Part shown: positions 47,801-54,905 of the stretch, piece by piece
Position numbering within the stretch: position 1 is the first letter of the stretch
Layout: every line of letters begins with the position of its first letter
Assembly (NCBI RefSeq): GCF_965363235.1
Contig: NC_134838.1
Coordinates: 6,143,001 to 6,207,000 of the forward strand
DNA from: Mytilus galloprovincialis
Taxonomy: Eukaryota > Mollusca > Bivalvia > Mytilida > Mytilidae
Length of the DNA: 64,000 nt
Direction of reading: 5' to 3'
Notes under the pieces: generated by a model
What the model saw: the letters and a program-made list of their open reading frames with translations, nothing else
What the model was told of the DNA's origin: nothing
Database searches by the model: none
Position numbers and translations under genes: made by a program

Positions 47801-49422
47801 TCTGTAACATGGTGCATGTGGGGCCTGTTCTGTTTTCTATAACAATTCAACATTGTCCCACTCAAATATGCTAAAAATTCTAAAACCCTACATTGTATTT
47901 TCCTCAACTACAGAATTGCATCATTCCTTTCTTGAAATCTGCAATTATCCATATGCATGATATACATGCATTATGCACCTTATTCGTATTATATACAATT
48001 GTATATTGAATGATAAAAAAAAATCCATTAATTTCTTTTTTTTATTTTCGTGAAATTCAACTCAAGTGGTAAATATATTCAGAACAATTAAAAGAATATA
48101 GAATGCCTTCTGTCAATAATTTTGAGACGTAACCATTTTAATCAGTTATATAATCTGAACTTGCATTTTACAGATATGTCTGCTTTCAACTTCAATAGAA
48201 AGAAAAACAGAACTAGCCTTTAACATCAAAATAAAAACCAATTACATGTAGATGAGCAAACATATTCATGTACATAAATTGCTGTTAATTGGAATGTACA
48301 TGATACATGATGATATATCATGTATATGTTTAGAAAAAAAGTGTGCTGCATGTTATTTAATTTAATTATGTTAAAAAATAGCAGTTTTTTCATGATCTAC
48401 ACGTGTAAATATGCATTACATGTACATGTTTGATTATAAGCAATAAGAAATGCTTGATTTCTAAATTAACATTGAAAATGGTATGTTTTAAAAAAGATTC
48501 AATACTTCTCATGTGTTCCTTAATTCATTTTGGGTAAACTTAATTCAGTGACTGTTCCAGAAGAATTTAACAAAGCTAGTTATTAACCTTTAACTTCATG
48601 TTCGCTAAATGTATATAGATATACATGTATTTCTGTTAATATTCATTGATAAACCAAAGTTTGTTGATTGCATCTATCCAATTGACCCTGTAATAAAGGA
48701 TGGTGTAGCTACATTTTTGTAAGATACAAATAATACAACTAAGTCTGCTGCATACATTTGTATCTTGACTTAAATCTAGAAATGAATTTTTTTATTTGAG
48801 TTTCTAATCATTATTTTATCCCTAACAAAGCTTTCCTGCATACAAGAAAACTACAAACCAGCCATACAAGGGTTTTTATTGGAAAATGAAGTCACCTCAT
48901 CAAAACTTGACATTTACACTTGGTTGAGCGATAAAGAATAAATATTGTGTTGCTTATGATTATTTAATTTGTCAAACAATTGAAGTGCAATCCCCATTGG
49001 ATGCAACTTATCAGAAGAGCTTGTGCAGTTGTTTTAAACAGACATGTAACATCTGACTGCTACAAATATACATGTAGCTTATGATTTCTGTATACTAATA
49101 TTCATCTATAAGTCAAGCTTTAAAACTTTTCATAGTTTGAGACAGCCCATTGAAACATGAAAATGTTGGTAAAACTACATTATACATCTGTGCAGTCATA
49201 TTTAAATATTACTTTTATAAAATACAATTATAACCTTGCTGATTGTGACTTTAAATTTCCATCTTCGATTGGTCTCAGAATCTTTCTCCAATCATGAGGT
49301 CCAAGATATTCCTCAGAATCTATACAATTTGGTTTAAAATCTGTATCCTCGAAGAAAAAACCATTTGTCTGTGACTGCTTACTTGTTTCAGCGTCATCAT
49401 TTGCTAATGTAGCTGATTCCAT
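24237..49422 (-). CDS. MAP3K1: MAP3K1 (MEKK1), complete, 20 coding exons, 1,453 aa
   Basis: Exons are 49,235-49,422; 45,694-45,811; 42,946-42,978; 41,868-41,999; 41,323-41,481; 40,136-40,252; 38,869-39,005; 38,429-38,550; 36,708-36,795; 36,063-36,216; 34,122-34,364; 33,451-33,572; 31,870-31,961; 28,047-29,639; 27,400-27,572; 26,735-26,896; 26,298-26,460; 25,457-25,588; 24,757-25,031; 24,237-24,395. The sum, 4,362 nt, is in phase at every junction with GT-AG ends. Domain order matches vertebrate MAP3K1 (human 1,512 aa): SWIM finger, RING-type finger, TOG/armadillo-like region, disordered linker, C-terminal STE11-class kinase. The family activates MAP2Ks upstream of JNK and ERK, and its RING is linked to ubiquitin ligase activity. 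Diagnostic shared text includes [43 protein letters not shown] and [20 protein letters not shown]. The start ATG at 49,422 is the first in frame. Confidence 0.97.
24396..24756 (-). other. MAP3K1 intron 19
   Basis: AT-rich intron with nothing recognised. Confidence 0.6.
25165..25285 (+). repeat. Common mussel repeat fragment (MAP3K1 intron 18)
   Basis: Contains TTTCATTGTTGAAGGTCATA, GAGCTATAGTTGGTT, ATGTCTCATCAGCAATATAA and ACATCTCTTTATTTTT. The CTCATCAG word mimics a reverse hammerhead core but belongs to this repeat. Confidence 0.6.
25589..26297 (-). other. MAP3K1 intron 17
   Basis: Nothing recognised beyond low-complexity AT-rich sequence. Confidence 0.5.
26429..26520 (-). repeat. MAP3K1: 52-bp tandem duplication across the MAP3K1 exon 17 acceptor
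   Basis: The working junction (intron, AG, ATATCATTCTGTAGAAATAG) at 26,460 has a second copy 52 bp upstream in the intron, with AG followed by ATATCATTCTGTAAAAGTAG (start 26,512). About 33 of 40 aligned bases agree and the central ten are identical. The upstream copy keeps a usable AG. Its use would add 52 nt and shift the frame. Confidence 0.85.
26680..26760 (-). repeat. MAP3K1: 41-bp tandem duplication across the MAP3K1 exon 16 donor
   Basis: The working exon end encodes MAVKQ then GTAAGT (donor 26,729-26,734). Forty-one bases into the intron, related text (GGGGTCACAATGGCTGTATA) is followed by a donor-like GTAGAT at 26,688-26,693. About 28 of 37 bases agree. The copy includes the equivalent of the codon for the ATP-binding lysine, now changed. 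Confidence 0.75.
27331..27430 (-). repeat. MAP3K1: 50-bp tandem duplication across the MAP3K1 exon 15 donor
   Basis: The working exon end AGAATACAACCCGAT plus GTAAGT (27,394-27,399) is echoed 50 bp into the intron by AGAATACAACTTTGTATAAG. About 33 of 42 bases agree. In the copy the donor GT position has become AT, so the copy is decayed, although an adjacent GTATAA remains. Confidence 0.75.
27400..29639 (-). CDS. MAP3K1: MAP3K1 exons 14-15, end of TOG region and disordered linker
   Basis: Exon 14 is 1,593 nt. Residues about 569-730 continue the conserved helical region ([50 protein letters not shown]), matching the human VDYVLNCI, LLGRLCLIDRLL and MRRRLMAIADEVEIAEAI. Residues about 740-1,100 are a Ser/Thr/Pro-rich linker with a class of SH3-binding motif PPPIPPRP at 833-840 and a serine cluster [14 protein letters not shown]. 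The conserved SFKSEV motif precedes the junction. Exon 15 gives an acidic, Ala-rich helix ([19 protein letters not shown]) that matches the human linker just before the kinase. I do not see the human caspase site. Confidence 0.93.
29840..30040 (+). repeat. Mussel repeat with GGACGAAC core family, copy 2, partial (MAP3K1 intron 13)
   Basis: Shares TTTTCTATGTTCAGTGGAC, ACTTCATCAAAAACTACCT and CAGACCAGAAAACATAATGC with the copies at 4,612 and 44,071. It lacks most of the simple-repeat core. Confidence 0.65.
30060..31220. other. MAP3K1 intron 13, repeat scraps
   Basis: At 30,060-30,130 there is a fragment of another mussel repeat (CTGCCAACTTTTGAAAGTTC), also present at 63,368-63,430. A G-rich run lies at about 30,700-30,735. 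No coding evidence. Confidence 0.45.
31225..31320. repeat. Remnant of a CAGGGCGAAC-repeat terminal arm
   Basis: Contains ACAGGGCGAACATACTATAT, GAACTCAGGACGAAAAGACC and AAGGGCGAACATGTAAACAG, closely related to the right arm of the element at 50,440-51,146. Only one arm is present here. Confidence 0.6.
31870..36216 (-). CDS. MAP3K1: MAP3K1 exons 10-13, TOG/armadillo-like region
   Basis: Residues about 365-569. After a Pro/Ser-rich linker (exon 10), the helical region starts [20 protein letters not shown], which corresponds to human [20 protein letters not shown]. It continues through [42 protein letters not shown] and [20 protein letters not shown]. In human MAP3K1 this is a tubulin-binding TOG-like domain. 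That role here is inferred from the close sequence match. Exon boundaries are all in phase. Confidence 0.95.
32274..32853 (+). mobile_element. 580-bp TIR element, copy A (MAP3K1 intron 12)
   Basis: The ends are TTAAAGTCATAAGAAAC and GTTTCTTATGACTTTAA, a perfect 17-bp inverted pair. Landmarks inside are AATCAACAAAAAAGCATGG, GCGATCACCGGATTTTTACG and AAGTATATGTACATAAGTTT. Copies B (40,496-41,063) and C (51,194-51,762, inverted) share the same length and order. Non-autonomous. The target site is probably TTAA or TTTAA. Confidence 0.8.
34450..35807. mobile_element. MITE split by a later retroelement insertion (MAP3K1 intron 10)
   Basis: The left end TACTGTGAATTCATTATTAT at 34,450 and the right end ATAAATGAATCACAGTAG near 35,807 are the two termini of the family also seen at 12,172-12,388. 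The left half runs to about 34,507 (TGGATATCGTGGGTAAAG). The right half resumes about 35,660 (GAATCCCGAAATTAAATG) and carries the expected second half. Everything between is the inserted element, so the MITE is older than it. Confidence 0.7.
34508..35658 (-). mobile_element. 5'-truncated reverse-transcriptase retroelement, fossil
   Basis: The 3' portion (34,508-35,140), with landmarks CATTCTCAATTTTACC, CGCCTCCGGGTGCGGGAATT and GCCGCATTTTTGCGCC on the minus strand, is one of the most frequent mussel repeats. Upstream on the minus strand, 35,146-35,658 encodes the end of a reverse-transcriptase protein ([16 protein letters not shown], then [19 protein letters not shown]). This block is typical of abundant RT elements in bivalves and lancelets. 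The catalytic RT core and everything upstream are absent, so the copy is dead on arrival. The family beyond 'RT element' is not settled by eye. It sits inside a MITE and is probably of moderate age. Confidence 0.7.
36217..36707 (-). other. MAP3K1 intron 9
   Basis: Nothing recognised. Confidence 0.5.
36708..39005 (-). CDS. MAP3K1: MAP3K1 exons 7-9, RING-type zinc finger
   Basis: Exon 7 gives [11 protein letters not shown] and a basic/Ser-rich spacer. Exons 8-9 give the finger, residues about 304-352: C304-P-I-C307, C320, C324, H329 to H331, C332, C340, and C349-P-L-C352. Matching human segments are CPICLLGML, NKLHHHCMSIW and [11 protein letters not shown]. The tryptophan codon W336 is split by the 8/9 intron. 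The family finger acts as an E3 ligase. All metal ligands are retained here. The large intron between exons 8 and 9 holds a satellite-like array. Confidence 0.95.
37130..38320. repeat. Satellite-like array, 155-167-bp unit, at least six copies (MAP3K1 intron 8)
   Basis: CCATGGAAATGAGGTATTCC or a variant starts near 37,404, 37,564, 37,718, 37,885, 38,051 and 38,218. The last four units are 166-167 bp apart and very similar; the first two are diverged. Other landmarks are AAAGTCAATAGACCATGAC, CAGCATACCAAATATCATTG and CCCATAAACTGACCTAATCA. It ends about 100 bp from the exon 8 donor, after the phrase TTTTTGACTCCGTCAAGGCG. Confidence 0.85.
39050..39700. other. MAP3K1 intron 6, left part
   Basis: Holds a common mussel repeat piece at about 39,555-39,650 (TTATTGTTAGAGGCTGTCAA, GGTTGCTGTCTCACTAATA). 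Otherwise nothing recognised. Confidence 0.45.
39705..40088. repeat. 39-bp minisatellite, about ten copies (MAP3K1 intron 6)
   Basis: The unit GGCAGGAGAAGTTCAATATA followed by AATATTACTGCAGTAATGT recurs every 39 bp. Since 39 is divisible by three, open frames appear on both strands, two of them on the plus strand. None is a gene. The array ends 46 bp from the exon 6 donor, but the unit does not contain that donor. Confidence 0.92.
40136..41999 (-). CDS. MAP3K1: MAP3K1 exons 4-6, SWIM zinc finger
   Basis: Exon 4 is a basic/Ser-rich linker ([11 protein letters not shown]). Exon 5 gives [16 protein letters not shown] and [20 protein letters not shown]. Exon 6 completes the SWIM motif CxCx(n)CxH as C212, C214, C220 and H222 in [12 protein letters not shown], then [10 protein letters not shown] and [10 protein letters not shown]. 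These match human [20 protein letters not shown] and LWRKTLKNFE closely. SWIM domains bind protein or nucleic-acid partners. In MAP3K1 the domain has been linked to substrate recognition. Confidence 0.95.
40496..41063 (+). mobile_element. 570-bp TIR element, copy B (MAP3K1 intron 5)
   Basis: The ends TTAAAGTCATATGAAAC and GTTTCTTGTGACTTTAA pair as inverted repeats. The interior follows copy A (GCGATCACCGGATTTTTAGG, CATACGGAAAATATGTCGG). It has a 60-codon minus-strand frame (40,821-41,003) that is also open in copy C. Confidence 0.8.
42000..42945 (-). other. MAP3K1 intron 3
   Basis: No feature beyond a weak common-mussel-repeat trace near 42,190-42,245. Confidence 0.45.
42946..42978 (-). CDS. 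MAP3K1: MAP3K1 exon 3, 33-nt microexon
   Basis: Eleven codons ([11 protein letters not shown]) flanked by TTTTCTAG and GTACAT, in phase 0 at both ends, so skipping would keep the frame. Because the N-terminal linker is poorly conserved, support comes from splice sites and phase only. It may be alternatively used. Confidence 0.6.
42979..43828. other. MAP3K1 intron 2, part
   Basis: Nothing secure. GACGAAACG at 43,491-43,499 was checked as a possible second hammerhead and rejected. Confidence 0.4.
43829..43948. mobile_element. Palindromic MITE (MAP3K1 intron 2)
   Basis: Two arms of about 55-60 bp meet at AAATATTTAAAATT. The arm words are ATATTTCTCCACTCGAGACA on the left and TGTTGAGAGTGGAGAAATAT on the right, and the outer words AGATTCC and GGAATCT also pair. 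The element is almost entirely inverted repeat. A related fragment lies at about 44,585-44,620 (GAGGAGAAATATTTTTCG). Confidence 0.6.
44071..44524 (+). repeat. Mussel repeat with GGACGAAC core, copy 3, internally duplicated (MAP3K1 intron 2)
   Basis: Starts AAACAAGAATGTGTCC and ends CTATCGTAGGTGGGTCATAA. The middle block (ACTATCATTTTCTATGTTC through ACTTTAACCTGAAC or CTGCAG) is present twice, about 170 bp apart. This makes the copy longer than that at 4,612-4,910. Confidence 0.7.
44530..45690. other. MAP3K1 intron 2, remaining part
   Basis: A small palindrome (ACTAATATGTATTAGTATGT) lies near 45,428-45,455. The open frame 45,070-45,267 has no domain text. Otherwise nothing. Confidence 0.4.
45694..49422 (-). 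CDS. MAP3K1: MAP3K1 exons 1-2, N-terminus
   Basis: Residues 1-102. The N-terminus begins [18 protein letters not shown], then an acidic segment ([20 protein letters not shown]), then a basic stretch ([19 protein letters not shown]) at residues about 84-102. It is shorter than the human N-terminus. No signal peptide or membrane segment. A codon for arginine is split across the 1/2 junction. Confidence 0.85.
45830..46532. other. MAP3K1 intron 1, left part
   Basis: AT-rich, nothing recognised. Confidence 0.4.
46533..46647. mobile_element. Palindromic MITE (MAP3K1 intron 1)
   Basis: The arms GTCTCACAAAAAAACTTACA and CGTAAGTTTTTTTTGTGAAA are inverted, with outer GGAGTCAG and CGACTTCTGG also pairing. 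About 40 bp per arm with a 30-bp centre. Confidence 0.65.
46650..49230. other. MAP3K1 intron 1, right part
   Basis: No recognised repeat, RNA gene or exon. Several short ATGTACATGT-type runs occur around 48,240-48,430. Confidence 0.4.
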
Positions 49423-49700
49423 ATTTCACGGAGTATCATGTCACATAAAGCTCAAAGACTGCTTTCACCATTCATTTCATTGTAATTCTAACTAAATTAT
49501 TGACGACATGCAGACAAATTATAAATAAACAAGCGCCAAATACAACAAAAGATGTATTTGCAAACGTTTCTGTAGTTACATTTCGATGGCATTCAATTCA
49601 AAATGTTATCTTATTTTGGTATGCGGTTTATTATTTATCTAGCACAGCTATTTCCGGTAGGAATACCCTTGTTTTTACCACCTCATTTTGTTTACAAACC
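49423..49700 (-). promoter_or_regulatory. MAP3K1: Putative MAP3K1 5' UTR and promoter
   Basis: Immediately upstream of the start codon. On the minus strand CTACCGGAAATAGC (about 49,648-49,661) contains an ETS-type CCGGAA site, common in TATA-less promoters. The plus-strand open frame across this area (49,500-49,781) looks incidental. The transcription start is not determined. Confidence 0.35.
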
Positions 49701-50439
49701 AACTTTCTTAGTTCATTTCCAATTTTATTTACAATGATGTCTCTTACAAGCTCAATAGCAGGTGAATCATCACGTATGTAAAAACGTCTGCCTGATCTAT
49801 GTAAATTCTCGGAATTTTCGAAAATTAGCTTCTGAAGAAAGGATCAGTCTAGAAATTTCGAAAGGAGGACAGGTGCTTGGCTAGTTATTTCCCTTTTCAT
49901 GCTACATAATAATTGATTACGAAAAGGAGAAAACGATCAACTTGGTAGTTGTTGTTGACAACGTCAAGCACATTGTTAAATGGTAGGGTAACATTAAATG
50001 TCAATGTGCAAGACCCTTTAACACCCGAGGATCATCCTATAAAATATATATGATATCATATCACTGCAGACAAATAATTGCAGTCAGAATTTTCCCCTCT
50101 AAAATTAATTAAAATCAGTGACCTCCCCTAAAAAAATAAATAGGATATAATTTTGCACTTATAGACTTATGGCTCATGAGTGACTAGTGTAGACTTGAGA
50201 GAATTGCATGATCATTAAACAGCAAATTGTCTGGATACCAGGGCTGTTGCTTCAGTAATACCGGAAAGTAATTCCCAAAAAGTTGATGGCATTCCGTAAA
50301 TACATGTATAAAGAAGAAGAATTTTTTCATGAAGCAAATTTATGTGTGATGTTCATGATGTTTGGGGCTTCAGATATGTTAAAGTCCATGTGTTGTTTTG
50401 GCCTATCACCACTTGGCCTTGGTCATTACAGTCCATTAG

Positions 50440-51146
50440 AATCAGGGTCCGTCCGCCCTGATTCACGTTCGCCCTGGTACCTATTCGCCCTGATACCTGT
50501 TCGCCCAGGGTCCATTTGCCCTGATTTTTTTATTTTATTATTATTGTCTACTTGCATAATGTTCATTATTTGTAAATATTGATGACAAATTCGCTCAATA
50601 TTTGTATTACTGCAACCAAACAATCAGTTTCCGTTTTATTTGCATACAAATGTAGTAGAATACTTGAATACAATGTATTTATCTTTATTGATATGTGTTA
50701 TAACTGTTACAGTTTAAATAATTCTATCAAGTCAATTTATGCAGTATAATATAGGAATAAATGAACTTGTAAATTCTTTCTATGTTTTACAATTCATAAA
50801 TGACAAATTTATCAAAACAAAACGTTATTTTTATTATTTATCCAACAAAGATAAGTTTGAAAGACATTAAACAAGCAGTGAGAATTATTATTATATCATT
50901 GAACAATTAATGCTCCAAAATAAGCCATCAACTTTTAAATATTTCCATGTTTTTTCATGAATGTCAAGAATTTATACCATACAAATATCTGAATAAGTTT
51001 TAGTAAACTTTATGCCCTTAAAGGCTTAAAATTAATATTTTGAAATAAAAGTATGCAGGGCGAACAGACTCTATGGGCGAACGAACTCAGGGCGACCGGA
51101 CCAAGGGCAAACATGTAATCAGGGCGAACAGACCCGATTCCAGTCA
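50440..51146. mobile_element. TIR element whose arms are tandem TTCGCCCTG motifs
   Basis: The left arm (about 50,440-50,524) reads AATCAGGGTCCGTCCGCCCT and continues as four or five variants of GTTCGCCCTGATACCT. The right arm (51,055-51,146) is its inverted counterpart (GCAGGGCGAACAGACTC to CAGGGCGAACAGACCCGATT). The 530-bp centre is AT-rich and non-coding. A solitary related arm is at 31,225-31,320. Confidence 0.7.
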
Positions 51147-51193
51147 ATTATGCCTTTTTGTTATCAAGTTTTGGAGAAAAAAAATAAGATGTT

Positions 51194-51762
51194 TTAAAGT
51201 CATATGATACCTCAAATTAAAAAAAATGATGAATATGTTTTTTATAACTAAATGGATAGTTTTCATTATAAAACTTATGTACATATATTTTTTTCTGAAG
51301 AAAATTCTTTAATCTGTCCATATTTAGAAGAAGTTTACTTTATTTTAATTCCTTGCTTCCAGGAAGCAATTCGCCCACATATTTTCCGTATACAATATGA
51401 CCTCAGCGTGACCCTTCTCGTAAAAATCCGGTGATCGCAATATGCATGGATCTGTCATTAAAATAAACTATTATCTGATTGTACATGTTATACACGTGCT
51501 AAATATCGATGCTTTTTTTAATTGTTTACAATAAGGTGACAATTGGCAAACTTCAGCTTCAAAACACGACATTTAAGTAGCTGCCATATTTTCACTTCAT
51601 AACAGACAGAGAGAAAAAAAAAATGACGATTATGCGATAATATGGTTGCGTAAAAAAAGATAAAATCGTGCACAGAAGACTACGTTTATGAATATACATG
51701 CATTGGTTCAAGAATTGGATAAACATTATTTTTCATTGGTCACTCGTTTCATATGACTTTAA
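51194..51762 (-). mobile_element. 570-bp TIR element, copy C, inverted
   Basis: The ends are TTAAAGTCATATGATACC and GTTTCATATGACTTTAA. The interior is the reverse of copies A and B (CGTAAAAATCCGGTGATCGC type text near 51,418-51,438). The plus-strand frame 51,252-51,434 corresponds to the minus-strand frame of copy B. Confidence 0.8.
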
Positions 51763-52196
51763 TAAATATTTCTATATATATATACACACAATCTTCATCT
51801 ACAAAATGTATATGATCATGATGATTAGACTTAGAAAATGTCACAGTCAGTACAGACAGGCAAAGATTAAATTTTCTTATATTTTTAAGTATTGAAAATA
51901 TATACCTCCACATCTGTTTTGCCAAATGATCCATAAAAAAATGCTTTGAAAAAAAATGTTGATGTTTTGCTTCAAAATTTTATGATAAAGCTGTCTTGGA
52001 ATTGAAAAGAATATTTTTTTTTTAAAATAAATATATTATTTAGATGATTGATTCCACCACAGTTATATTACATGATTAGCTCAGTGATAAAAGTAATGTC
52101 TAAGTGATTGACAAATGTGTGTGTGTCATAATAAACCAATCAACTTGTTATTCCATTAAATCATTTCTAAACAAGACTGTCCACATTTGTAAAGAT

Positions 52197-54474
52197 GGTT
52201 CATTCCCTCTATTCCCACTTTTTATAAATCTGGTAAGAAAAGGTTAAATTTCATGTGGGAATAGGAGGAAAACTTGTGCAAACAAAGGATTAAACTGTAC
52301 AAACATTTTTTAATCAACTGTTAATTGACCATTGTTTTATTTAATAGAACAGGTAATAAGTTATTTTTCTGTATAAATTCTGTTTTTTTTAAATAAAAGA
52401 AATCTGAAAGAAATTAAAACAAATATAATTAAATTATTTTATTACTTTTATAACACAAATTAAACTATAGATTCAAGCAAGCATAATATAACACAAATTA
52501 AAAAGTCAATTGTTCATGAACAATTGAATGGTCTTTCCTTTTTTCTTTTATTAATTGCCTTCTTGGATAAAAATATATGGTTTCTAAGGACTTTTATGTT
52601 CATAAGTGGTTGCTTAGGACAAAAATCATTCCTAAGGATAAATATATTAAAATAAGTTATTAAAAATGTCATATGTACTATTCATAGTATTTAAAGTTAA
52701 AAAAATAAGTGATTGCTAAGGACTTATATGTCGTTGCTAGGGACAAAAATGTCATTTTCAGTATTAAAAAATTCATATTTATATTATTCATAGCCTTCTA
52801 AGGTCAAAAATATATGGTTGCTAAGGTGTTTTATGTCGTTGCTAGGGACTTAACCTCTGACCTGACCTAGTTTTGTAGATCTTATTATGCTGATCATTTT
52901 TGCAATTCAAAGTTTCTTTCTATCTCTAACCACTTTTGAGTTATAAGCAAACAATCATCATTTCGGACCCCAAAAACAGTTTTGGTGCCCTAGTTCCATA
53001 ACAAATCGTCCAATAATTTTCAACCCAATATAACAAATGTAGATCTTGACAAGACACACATTTTCTTTGTTACATTTTATCAGCCATCTTTAACGGTTAT
53101 TGAGTAAATCCGATAACAAGCTAAGGTCAAAATCTAGGTCATGACCTTGACCTTTGACCTTAGGTCAATTTTCATGTTTATGTATATTGATAATCATTGG
53201 TGACAATCCTAGGTGGCTACAACTTACAGTTTCTGAGTTTTAGTGATCAACTGACATTTGTTAATTTTCAAAGGGGCATAACCCTACCAATGAGTCGTTG
53301 AATCTTTTCAATCCAAATGTAACGAAGCACCAGGGTAAAAGGAAAGACCTTAATTATACAACAGCACTAAATCAAATCACACATTGTAGCACACACATTA
53401 GACACTCACTGTATACTAGTCTATTAAAGTTTATCTATCTATTTCACATTAAGAAGGTGGGAGGCTGCATTACCAAACTCTACTGTTGTGACTTCCTGGT
53501 TGCGGTGTCTAACCTTAAGTTCGTCTAATCTGTTGTTGATTTCTACATACTTCTTTTTGGGGGCCACTCTCGGCTGCATACTGGTCAGGGCATTGAAGGT
53601 GTCCTCATGTTTCAGAAGTTTAATAAGTTGAAAGATGTTTGGATGTGGACGATAGACATGTTTCTTCAGCTTGCTGTGCCATCCCTCTAAATGATTTGTT
53701 GTCCTTGGTCCTTGAATTAAGTAGTGGTTCCAAAGGTTACTAGTTCTTCATCGTAGATGATTGGAAAATGAGATTTTGGTTGGTATTGTGTTCAAATTAT
53801 TGATGGTGGCAAGACAGTTTGAAGTTGAACACTTCCAGTAAGTTCTTATGCCCCTTTTGCTCTTTTCCTGGAACTTGAACCCACTGTGTACAATGTTTTG
53901 GTTCCCGAGTCTGTTTGTAACAAACTTTACCTGTAGTTGTGAATTAGCCATTGTAACTGAATAATGACTTGACTGGATGAGGACCACAATTTATATCAAT
54001 GTTTAATGCTTTGAAGTAAAGTTAACGGTTTTCACCAATTATTTTATACCTTTGATTATTGGTCCAAGTAATTATATTTTTAAAAGTATACTTTTATTCC
54101 ACATCTTAAGATTATACTTGGTTATACTATTATTAATATCACGATTTATTAGTACAGTAGACAATTTTTTAAGGTTACAAATTCAAAAAATTTAAAATAA
54201 ATCTTAACTCCAATATATTTATCATAATTTTTCTTTATTTTTAAGAATTTCTTTGATGAAAAAAGAAACGTATTACAAATAAACAAGGTATTATACCTGA
54301 ACAGTGTACCATATATGTTATGCTTTGGAAAAAAATACAGGTAAATCTTAGGTGAAATTCTAATTAAACTTGATTGTTATAAAAACAAATTATTTATCAA
54401 AACATCTATTGTTATTTGCAAGTGGGAATAGAAGGAATAGTATTTTTAAAAAGTGGGAATAGGAGGAAGACACC
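52197..54474 (-). mobile_element. Internally deleted MULE DNA transposon with FLYWCH domain
   Basis: The left end GGTTCATTCCCTCTATTCCC and right end (reverse complement GGTGTCTTCCTCCTATTCCC) form a TIR of about 34 bp with roughly 27 matches. The exact 8-bp duplication GTAAAGAT flanks both ends (52,189-52,196 and 54,475-54,482), as expected for Mutator-like elements. On the minus strand it encodes a FLYWCH-type finger and the transposase C-terminal part but lacks the DDE catalytic core, so it cannot move itself. The left half also contains degenerate GTTGCTAAGGAC-type repeats (52,560-52,860) and a bivalve repeat block (about 52,850-53,300). Confidence 0.8.
53439..53987 (-). pseudogene. MULE transposase remnant: FLYWCH finger joined to C-terminal domain
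   Basis: Minus strand. Residues from MANSQLQVKF (start about 53,951) give FVTNRLGNQNIVHSGFKFQE, then YWKCSTSNCLATI and SFSNH, a FLYWCH zinc-finger pattern (F, W, C, C, H). After a TGA at 53,748-53,750 the same frame continues SNLWNHYLIQGPRTTNHLEG, then WHSKLKKHVYRPHPNIFQLI, to a TAG at 53,439-53,441. This is the conserved C-terminal signature of FLYWCH-MULE transposases. The roughly 300-residue RNase-H-like catalytic middle is missing. The in-frame join across one stop suggests a single deletion event followed by, or creating, the stop. Confidence 0.75.
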
Positions 54475-54659
54475 GTAAAGATCATGTGGAAGTCATCTAA
54501 ATACTGGTACCGACATCATAAAATATCTCTTATTCTATTGTACATGTGACCATATAGATTTTCAGTCTCCTTTTTTTTTTTTTATATAAATATAACCTTA
54601 AAATGGATAAAATGTTTATTATGGTTAAAAACCATAAAATAAATCATTTTTAAAAAATT

Positions 54660-54905
54660 TCATCTACATTTAAAAAGAAGATTTGATGTGGTATATTTGC
54701 CAACAAGACAACTCGCCACAATAGACCAAATGACACAGAAATAAACAACTAGACTTCACCGTACAGCCTTCAACAATGAGCAAATCCCATTCTACATAGT
54801 CAGATATGCAAGGCCCCTAAATTACAAATGTAAAACAATTCAAACGAGAAAACTAACAGCCTTATTTAAGTACAAAATAATGAATGGAAAACATTTTTGT
54901 AACAC
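54660..54905 (-). repeat. Longer copy of the common mussel repeat
   Basis: Read on the plus strand: AAGAAGATTTGATGTGGTAT, GCCAACAAGACAACTCGCCA, ACCGTACAGCCTTCAACAAT, AACAATTCAAACGAGAAAAC. This is the module fragmentarily present at 85-165, here with its downstream part. Confidence 0.65.

Noticed and set aside
49500-49781. Plus-strand 93-codon frame upstream of MAP3K1.
   Set aside because: No domain text or splice context; overlaps the putative promoter.
40821-51434. 60-codon frames shared by TIR copies B and C as a possible gene.
   Set aside because: Copy A does not keep the frame, there is no known domain, and differences between copies look neutral; kept only as a low-priority check.
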